Shown here one piece after another: positions 58,148-64,000 of a stretch of 64,000 nucleotides of DNA. The notes under the pieces were generated by a model. The model was not told the DNA's origin and ran no database searches. It saw only the letters and a program-made list of their open reading frames with translations. Each line of letters begins with the position of its first letter. The stretch's first letter is position 1. Made by a program: the position numbers and the translations under genes. The stretch comes from Pseudomonas sp. RIT-562 (GTDB lineage Bacteria; Pseudomonadota; Gammaproteobacteria; Pseudomonadales; Pseudomonadaceae), in assembly GCF_026241895.1 (NCBI RefSeq), contig NZ_JAPJIV010000003.1, positions 62,001 to 126,000 on the forward strand. The letters run 5' to 3'.

Positions 58148-59035
58148 ATGCAATACGCCTACCCCCTGCTCGCGATCTTTATCTGGGCCGGTAACACCGT
58201 GATCAACAAACTCGCCGTCGGGGCGATATTTCCGGCCGAGATCGGCTTCTACCGCTGGCTGCTGGCCGGCGTGCTGTTCACTCCATTCATGCTTAAACCG
58301 GTAATCGCCCATTGGCCGTCGATTCGCCCGAATTTGGGGCGGATTTTCGTCCTTGGCGTGTTGGGCATGGCGGTCTATCAGAGCCTGGCGTACTTCGCCG
58401 CAACCCTGACCTCGGCGACCAACATGGGCATCATCCTGTCTTTGATGCCGTTGATGTCGCTGGCCATGGCGATAATAAGCCTGGGTCAGCGCCTGACGGC
58501 GGGGGCACTGGCAGGAGCCCTACTGTCGTTTGCCGGAGTGCTGGTGGTCGTGTCTTCCGGCAGTCTCGGGGTATTGCTGGAGCACGGAGTGAACCTGGGT
58601 GATGCGATGATGCTGGTCGCCACCCTGGCTTACGCGATCTACAGCACGCTGCTGAAGAAGTGGCAACTGCGCCTGCCACCGCTGGTGTTGCTGTACTTGC
58701 AGGTGCTGGTCGCGATAGTCGTACTGTTCCCGCTGTTCGTCGCCTCGCCGAAAACCGGCCTGACTTTGCACAATATCCCGCTGGTGCTGTACGCCTGCCT
58801 GCTGGCATCGATGGTGGCACCGTTGGCGTGGATGCAGGCCGTGGTGCGTCTGGGGCCAAGCCGGACTACGCTGTTCTTCAATCTGTTGCCGTTAATCACC
58901 GCGCTGATTGCCGCCGTGGTGTTGCATGAACAACTGGCGCTGTACCACCTGGTAGGTGGGGTATTGACGCTGGGCGGCGTCGTACTTTCCGAGCGATGGA
59001 CTATGGTGTTGGGCCGCAAGGCCAGTGTGGCCTGA
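58148..59035 (+). CDS. EamA/DMT superfamily transporter
   Basis: The protein has ten hydrophobic segments in two EamA repeats, for example LLAIFIWAGNTVINKLAVGA with the conserved WAGN motif and the second repeat around LVATLAYAIYSTLLKKW. DMT exporters move amino acids or metabolites; the substrate is unknown. The start is uncertain: ATG codons at 58088, 58130 and 58148 are in frame and none has a clear ribosome-binding site. I use 58148, which begins directly before the first membrane segment. Confidence 0.88.
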   Translation: MQYAYPLLAIFIWAGNTVINKLAVGAIFPAEIGFYRWLLAGVLFTPFMLKPVIAHWPSIRPNLGRIFVLGVLGMAVYQSLAYFAATLTSATNMGIILSLMPLMSLAMAIISLGQRLTAGALAGALLSFAGVLVVVSSGSLGVLLEHGVNLGDAMMLVATLAYAIYSTLLKKWQLRLPPLVLLYLQVLVAIVVLFPLFVASPKTGLTLHNIPLVLYACLLASMVAPLAWMQAVVRLGPSRTTLFFNLLPLITALIAAVVLHEQLALYHLVGGVLTLGGVVLSERWTMVLGRKASVA

Positions 59036-59039
59036 GCTG

Positions 59040-59120
59040 GCGCCATCGCGGGCGAGCCTTGCTCCCACAGTGGGCTCTGGCAGGGCTGCAACTTTGTGGG
59101 AGCAAGGCTGGCCCGCGATG
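59040..59120. repeat. REPIN after the EamA gene
   Basis: Inverted arms at 59040-59070 and 59095-59120 belong to the class with GGGAGCAAGGCT and CCCGCGATG, also found singly at 42339. It lies between convergent genes. Confidence 0.85.
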
Positions 59121-59141
59121 AATGATGACGCGGTTCCAAAT

Positions 59142-60032
59142 CTAAACCCCGGCAGCCTGCAACCGCGCCGCGTGTTCAACGAACAGGCGGATCGGTTCGG
59201 CGCCTTTGCCCACCAGCCCCAGCGACTGATTGACGATATCGAAGTGATCCAGCGGATACTCGTCGCCAATCACCGTGCCCAGGTGTGAACTGTAGCGACC
59301 AACCATTCCGTCGCAATGCCCGGCTTCCCGGACAAAGGTCCTGGCGAACAACCGGCAACTGCGGTTTGTCCCGTCAATCAGATTGCGTCCGCGATCGGTC
59401 TTGCCCGGTTGCAAGGTGCCCGACCACGAGTAGTAGCGCACTCCATTTACCAGTTCCGGCCCCTGTCCACCCCAGGTCAGCGGTAAGCCCTGGGGAAAGC
59501 GTTGATTGAACAGCGCCACGCCAGCAGTGGTCAGTGATTGGTGGGAAGCGGGGATATCCACCGGCAACTTCGGTCCGCGATAGCCGGTTTCGAGCAGGCT
59601 CATCAATGCGCCGATCAAGCGCAGCAACACGCTAAGCAGGCGCCCTTTGGCACTGTCCGCCGGATAGTGCTTCTCCAGGTAGTCCGCCAGCTCAGAGCCA
59701 TGATTGGGGCCCGCCACGGAAGTCACGGACGCCACTCGGTCTGGACGCATGGCAGCGGCATAGCGCGCGGTCAGCGAACCTTGGCTGTGGCCTATGAGGT
59801 TGACCTTCTCGGCCCCGGTTTCCCGCAAAATCTCATCGATACGCGCCAGCAATTGCTCGCCGCGGACTTCGCTGGAGTTCAGGGGCGAGACCTGCACCGC
59901 GAACACCGTCGCACCACCGCGGCGCAACGCCGCAATGATTCCGTACCAGTAGGGATAGAGCAGCAACCGGACAAACCCGAGCATTCCCGGGACCAGCACC
60001 AGTGGGTAGCGCGGGGCTGTACCTTGCGACAT
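59142..60032 (-). CDS. Triacylglycerol lipase of the leaderless Proteus-type subgroup
   Basis: This 296-residue alpha/beta hydrolase has an oxyanion motif PLVLVPGMLGF, nucleophile S83 in LIGHSQGSL, acid D241 in HCDGMVGRYS, and H263 in LDHFDIVNQ. The segments LNSSEVRGEQL and SVTSVAGPNHGSELAD resemble foldase-independent lipases of the Proteus type. From the chosen ATG (60032, AAGGAAG upstream) there is no signal peptide, and no foldase gene is nearby. Codons upstream to 60155 are in frame but unlike the family. Its cellular location is unclear. Confidence 0.87.
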   Translation of the reverse strand: MSQGTAPRYPLVLVPGMLGFVRLLLYPYWYGIIAALRRGGATVFAVQVSPLNSSEVRGEQLLARIDEILRETGAEKVNLIGHSQGSLTARYAAAMRPDRVASVTSVAGPNHGSELADYLEKHYPADSAKGRLLSVLLRLIGALMSLLETGYRGPKLPVDIPASHQSLTTAGVALFNQRFPQGLPLTWGGQGPELVNGVRYYSWSGTLQPGKTDRGRNLIDGTNRSCRLFARTFVREAGHCDGMVGRYSSHLGTVIGDEYPLDHFDIVNQSLGLVGKGAEPIRLFVEHAARLQAAGV

Positions 60033-60313
60033 GGGCGGACTTCCTTGTAGGGACGGAGGTTGGTCAAGCGCGATGCAAGACATCAGCCAAGCATCATCAC
60101 TACAGATGACAACTCGACGCAGCGTCAAGTCCATCCACCCTGTTCCTCGCCGCAAACGCCTGCCATGACTAGCAACGAGTACGGCCTGAGCGCACCTGAC
60201 GGACAGCCGAAAATTGCATAAAACTTTTCAGCGCGCTCATTACTCACACTTTAAGTAGCGATCACGTCCCCCAGAGCCGTGACGCCAACCGGATTAGCCT
60301 CCAGGAGAACGAG

Positions 60314-60844
60314 ATGAGCGACATGCATTTGTCTGATGTAACCACCCTCCGAGCCCGCGCCCGGCAAAATGTCGAAAACGGCGCAGTCACTGAAAGCTAC
60401 AGTGCCGACCTCGACGAAGTACTGCGGCTGCTCAACGAGTCGCTGGCCACCGAGTTGGTCTGCGTGTTGCGCTACAAGCGCCACTACTTCATGGCCAACG
60501 GCCTGAAAGCCCACGTAGCCGCCGAGGAGTTTCTTGAACACGCGAAACAGGAGGGCCAGCACGCCGACAGGCTGGCTGAACGCATTGTGCAATTGGGCGG
60601 TGAGCCGGAATTTAATCCAGACTTGTTGTCGAAAAACTCCCATGCGCAGTATGTCGCCGGTAATTCGCTGAAAGAGATGGTGTATGAAGATCTGGTAGCT
60701 GAGCGAATTGCGATAGATAGTTATCGTGAAATCATTCAGTACATTGGCGAAAAGGATCCGACAACCCGTCGAATTTTTGAAGATATTTTGGCTCAAGAGG
60801 AAGAGCATGCGGATGATATGGCGGACATTTTGAACGACCTTTGA
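60314..60844 (+). CDS. Ferritin-like (bacterioferritin-type) protein
   Basis: The 176-residue four-helix-bundle protein carries the carboxylate-bridged diiron ligands of ferritin-like proteins: LNESLATELVCVLRYKRHYF in helix A, AAEEFLEHAKQEGQHADRLAE in helix B, LVAERIAIDSYREII, and DILAQEEEHADDMADIL. It has no Met haem ligand typical of bacterioferritin that I can place with certainty. As I recall, PA4880 is its P. aeruginosa counterpart. AGGAG precedes the start. Confidence 0.88.
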   Translation: MSDMHLSDVTTLRARARQNVENGAVTESYSADLDEVLRLLNESLATELVCVLRYKRHYFMANGLKAHVAAEEFLEHAKQEGQHADRLAERIVQLGGEPEFNPDLLSKNSHAQYVAGNSLKEMVYEDLVAERIAIDSYREIIQYIGEKDPTTRRIFEDILAQEEEHADDMADILNDL

Positions 60845-60852
60845 TTGCGACA

Positions 60853-60885
60853 GCCTTTTCGCCTTCGAGTTGACGGCGAAAAGGC
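60853..60885. terminator. Bidirectional hairpin between convergent genes
   Basis: GCCTTTTCGCC (60853-60863) pairs perfectly with GGCGAAAAGGC (60875-60885). No long T run follows, but its position nine bases after the ferritin-like gene fits a terminator. Confidence 0.6.
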
Positions 60886-60948
60886 GCTGGAACTTACACC
60901 TAAGCAGCCTTCAATAAAACAATTTTTATGATATCTGGAACAAATGCG

Positions 60949-61650
60949 CTACTCCTCCGCGCCAGGAGATAAAAGTACCAAATGACCCTCTGCCTCAGGA
61001 AGACTGCTAATAACTTTCTCTCGTATCCGGAACTGTTCGTAACGTGCTTTGTTCAACACCAGCTGCGCGACTATAATAACAACCTCACCCAAAACCAACT
61101 CACCTGAAAACTTCTGACTAAAAAAATCAGTACGCACTTCTTCAGTAGTTTTAAAACTAACAAAGGCCGTATATAAAACAGGCCCTTTCCCTACCAGACT
61201 GACTTGCGCAACAACGGTAGAGATAGTCGAGATCCCGGTGTCCCTACGGTGTACCAGCGAATATATATCAGGCAATGACGCGACTATCTGTTCTCCCTCC
61301 ACCTGCTGAACACTGCGGAAGAGATGTTGTAACTGTTTTGCCAAAGGGCTGTTGGCGAGAGCGCTCAATCCCATTTTGTCTTCAATAAGACTCTTCAACA
61401 AAAATGAAGAATTTTCGCTGGGTTGAAAGGTAGAAGACTTATTACTGGATACGCCCCATTTTAGTTGGCTCATTGCATCACTTTGACATTTATACCACTC
61501 TTGCGACGCGGAAAACCTATCAGCATTTGAATCAGCATACAGTCTTGCAAACAACATGGAATCAACTACATCCCGTCTCCATTCCTCAGGAATATCTAGT
61601 GAAACGCAACACAAATTACCTGCCACTGATAAAACGACATCCTTGTCCAT
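60949..61650 (-). CDS. Orphan protein, member of a four-copy paralogous family (copy B)
   Basis: This 233-residue protein is unknown to me. SMLFARLYAD at 31-40, W52 and W65 align without gaps with copy A (SIHFAERYAD, W94, W107) and with the other two copies. The C-terminal half holds predicted strands (STVVAQVSLVGKGPVLY, GEVVIIVAQLVL). There is no signal peptide. AAGGGAA precedes the ATG. It lies 65 bases downstream of copy A on the same strand, so they form a two-gene unit. The region is clearly more A+T rich than the core genes around it. Confidence 0.78.
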   Translation of the reverse strand: MDKDVVLSVAGNLCCVSLDIPEEWRRDVVDSMLFARLYADSNADRFSASQEWYKCQSDAMSQLKWGVSSNKSSTFQPSENSSFLLKSLIEDKMGLSALANSPLAKQLQHLFRSVQQVEGEQIVASLPDIYSLVHRRDTGISTISTVVAQVSLVGKGPVLYTAFVSFKTTEEVRTDFFSQKFSGELVLGEVVIIVAQLVLNKARYEQFRIREKVISSLPEAEGHLVLLSPGAEE

Positions 61651-61715
61651 AGCCTATTCCCTTCTTGAAAAGTTAGATCCAGGCGGCTTGCCGCACACCC
61701 GGATCAAAAATATAC

Positions 61716-62498
61716 TTACTTCAGTTTTACACCTTTAAAGAACTCATCCGAGTTCACGTCAAGCAATTCAATAATCTGATCTTTCCTGCGCTCATGCTGG
61801 GCCATGTTTAGCTCCATGACAGTCGCAACTCGTTTCATTCTCAAATTGGACAAATTCCACTTCCAAAACCACGCTCCGCCTTGGGATGTAGAAAGTTCAC
61901 AATCAACTGCAACTAGCGTAGCGATCGCTGTTCCGCCAGGCGTTTGCAGGCAGGGCACAAGCCTGAAATCCTTGTCCCCCCCATTCGAGCTATTTTTATC
62001 GAACAAAGTCACAAGCTCTCCATCGCTTTGGATTTTGTTAAAGGCCCCTTTCAGCAGATTTGTCAACGCTGGCGCATTTCTTCCGGCAGTTGCTTTTACG
62101 ATATCCAGAACAATTGCATCCATCGTGATGGTAGTCTGCTTGCTCACCTGATCCTGATATTTGTGGTTGGTTAGTGTCCAGCCACAATGCTTCAAAGCAA
62201 TGGCATATTTTCCATGCCACTCAATGGGCTTGCTGTTCTTATCTGAATAAGTATCAGCGTAACGCTCAGCGAAATGAATGCTGTCAGCAGCTGCCTGTTT
62301 TTTATCTTCATCGAGATTATCGGTAAAACCAATTGCAGTCGGGACACTCTCGCCAACCAGAAGATCAGATTTATCGACTGTCAAATCGCCCCCTGCTGCG
62401 AACGACCTGATATTTTTAGAAGTGACAATTAATGGTGTGAGTTCGGCGTTACCAAAAAAAACCCGACTCTCTTCCATGCTCGGTACTAAATCATTCAT
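61716..62498 (-). CDS. Orphan protein, member of a four-copy paralogous family (copy A)
   Basis: This 260-residue protein has no family I can name. It has FAERYAD (76-82), W94 and W107 in the spacing shared with the copies at 18237, 23852 and 60949. Like copy C it has a Pro-Cys pair before the C-terminal strands (VPCLQTPGG). EWH and a Gly four residues before the second aromatic site are also shared with copy C. I prefer the ATG at 62498 (MNDLVPS, with GGAA upstream) to one at 62516. It is A+T rich, has no signal peptide and is followed by copy B. Confidence 0.78.
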   Translation of the reverse strand: MNDLVPSMEESRVFFGNAELTPLIVTSKNIRSFAAGGDLTVDKSDLLVGESVPTAIGFTDNLDEDKKQAAADSIHFAERYADTYSDKNSKPIEWHGKYAIALKHCGWTLTNHKYQDQVSKQTTITMDAIVLDIVKATAGRNAPALTNLLKGAFNKIQSDGELVTLFDKNSSNGGDKDFRLVPCLQTPGGTAIATLVAVDCELSTSQGGAWFWKWNLSNLRMKRVATVMELNMAQHERRKDQIIELLDVNSDEFFKGVKLK

Positions 62499-62705
62499 AT
62501 AAAATTCCATATCCATATGGGTTTATTTAGAGCAGCCATTTGGCTGAGAATGCAATTTACCAGCTTGGAATCAACTAACCAAACTTCACCCGTGACACTT
62601 TATTACATCGCAGCGAAACACTTCCCAACATCTAATTCGGGTTCCTTAAGCCCTTGGTATAAGGCGCACGGCTGCCTGTCCATAGGATAGGCAGCCAGTT
62701 GAGAT

Positions 62706-64000
62706 CTAACCCTTCACCGTCTTCGGCGCCTTCCCCGCCTTCATCTGCTCCAGCAACGGCGCACACTGATTCGGTTCGCCTCCGCTAGGCGCAATCAGCG
62801 CCAGCAAGCCTGCGGCCGGCGCGGCTATTACTCCCAAGGCAACCATCCCCGCCCCCCGCAGCAACAGCGGCACAGCCTTCACCCCTGCATCCGGCTTGAT
62901 GAATTTGCCCCGCACGTACAAAGGCGAACGTAGCGAGATCAAACGCCAGCCCTTGGACTCCGGCGTAATTGTCAGGTCCAGTTGCTCGGTTGCCATATTC
63001 GCCGTGCCATCGATATAGATGATCGCGTTCTCGGTATCGAATACAAACAGGCGTGTCGTCGCCAGGCCGGTCTTGATGTCGAAGTCGGCAGCGGCGCAGT
63101 TGATCTTCACTTCCTTGTCGCCAAAAATTTTGCCCACTACATAGTTACCGACGTTCAGCCCGGCCAGTTCCATCAGCTCACGACTGATTGCGCCATCGTT
63201 GATCAGCATCTTTAGATTGCCGTTGGAGGTCGCCAGCAGTTTGGATACCGAATTACCGCGACCGCTGATATCCGCATCACCATTAAGCTCGCCGAAACTG
63301 GTTTTCATCGGCTCAAAGGTCGGAAACAACTGCTTGAGCTTGAAGCCGCGCGCAGTCAGCTTGGCCTGGCCTTCCAGCGGCTCGGTACGGCCGTTCAGGC
63401 GAATTTGTGCGTCCAGCTTGCCGCCTGCCACACCAAAACGCAGGGGCTCCAGGCTGAGCACGCCATCGGTTAGTACCAAATGGGTGTACAGGTCGTTGAA
63501 TGGCAGCTTTTCGCTGTGGACGATGCGCTTGCCGGTGAATTCGACATCGGCGTCCATGTCGCGCCAGCGCTCAGTCTTGAATTCCTCCACCGGCAGCACT
63601 TTGTCAGTAGGTTGCTTGCTCTCACCTCCGCGGGCTTTCTGCTTGGCGTTGGAGTCTGCACCGATCAACGGCGCCAGGTCGGCGAACAGCAGCTGGTTGG
63701 AGACCAAGGCTCCGCTGAGCTTGGGCCGTGGTTTACCGGCGACATAGGACAGGCTGCCGTGGATATCGCTTTCGCCAATCTTGCCGTTGAACTCTTCGTA
63801 GCGAAACACCGCCCCGCCTGGCTCATGCAGCTTGGCGATCAGATGACCATCGGTGGCGTAAGGAGGAGTGTCCGGTAGCGTGACCCCGGTCAATGGGTAC
63901 AGGTTTCCCAGGCTCGCGCCCGCCAGTTTCAGACGCAAATCCAGTGCGCCCAGGTTCAGTGGATCGGTGAGGGTACCCGCCAGCTCTACCCGGGTATCGG
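62706..64000 (-). CDS. AsmA family protein, 3' part (gene continues past window edge)
   Basis: The frame is open to the end of the window, so at least 431 residues of the C-terminal part are present and the N-terminal membrane anchor is outside. The sequence is typical AsmA/YhjG: repeating beta-strand units such as LHEPGGAVFRYEEFNGKIGE and GDADISGRGNSVSKLLATSN, then LRSPLYVRGKFIKPDAGVK near the end. AsmA-like proteins span the periplasm and are linked to phospholipid transport to the outer membrane. The role of this copy is not known. Confidence 0.88.
   Translation of the reverse strand, partial: DTRVELAGTLTDPLNLGALDLRLKLAGASLGNLYPLTGVTLPDTPPYATDGHLIAKLHEPGGAVFRYEEFNGKIGESDIHGSLSYVAGKPRPKLSGALVSNQLLFADLAPLIGADSNAKQKARGGESKQPTDKVLPVEEFKTERWRDMDADVEFTGKRIVHSEKLPFNDLYTHLVLTDGVLSLEPLRFGVAGGKLDAQIRLNGRTEPLEGQAKLTARGFKLKQLFPTFEPMKTSFGELNGDADISGRGNSVSKLLATSNGNLKMLINDGAISRELMELAGLNVGNYVVGKIFGDKEVKINCAAADFDIKTGLATTRLFVFDTENAIIYIDGTANMATEQLDLTITPESKGWRLISLRSPLYVRGKFIKPDAGVKAVPLLLRGAGMVALGVIAAPAAGLLALIAPSGGEPNQCAPLLEQMKAGKAPKTVKG

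Overview
The window is chromosomal DNA of a fluorescent Pseudomonas, most likely of the P. fluorescens group. The evidence is the strong GC3-biased coding, the gene order gcbA-MCP-aroQ-accB-accC-prmA-dusB-fis-purH-purD-retS, the urt/ure block, and many REP/REPIN repeats of the kind found in that group. Gene names rest on recognisable motifs and on my memory of P. aeruginosa PAO1 synteny; no database search was run. No rRNA, tRNA, CRISPR array, insertion sequence, transposase or prophage was seen.

Layout. 1-18199 is conserved core: a Nudix fragment, DUF2333, the diguanylate cyclase GcbA, a chemoreceptor, aroQ, accBC, prmA, a zinc-ribbon/DUF3426 protein, dusB-fis, purH, purD, the hybrid kinase RetS and a MarC-type membrane protein. 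19213-27666 is a divergent cobalamin (corrin ring) cluster: cobG-cobH-cobI-cbiG/cobJ on the minus strand and cobL-cbiD-cobK on the plus strand. A RelE/HigB-type toxin-antitoxin pair follows (27868-28464). 28562-33801 is a copper acquisition module: two DUF2946 proteins, a PCu(A)C chaperone, an OprC-like TonB-dependent receptor and a PepSY membrane protein. 34035-44103 is the urea uptake and urease block: urtABCDE behind a sigma-54 promoter, then ureD, ureA, two GNAT acetyltransferases, ureB and ureC.

44168-53454 is an accessory island of orphan effector-like genes between core blocks: a 1716-residue protein with dermonecrotic-toxin-like N-terminal regions, leucine-rich repeats and a NEL-type E3 ubiquitin ligase domain; an orphan histidine kinase; a proline/serine-rich protein with a probable SET domain; and a short TccC/RHS-core protein with its own C-terminal extension. 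53593-64000 returns to core genes: cbpM-cbpA divergent from a YegD-type Hsp70, an AI-2E-family permease, PsiF, an EamA permease, a leaderless lipase, a ferritin-like protein and the 3' part of an AsmA-family gene.

Four orphan genes (18237-19052, 23852-24502, 60949-61650, 61716-62498) appear to be one undescribed paralogous family dispersed at three junctions between core blocks. Their N-terminal halves align without gaps over a [FL]-[AS]-x3-A-[DT]-x11-W-x12-[WC] pattern. I regard this family and the effector island as the most interesting content of the window.
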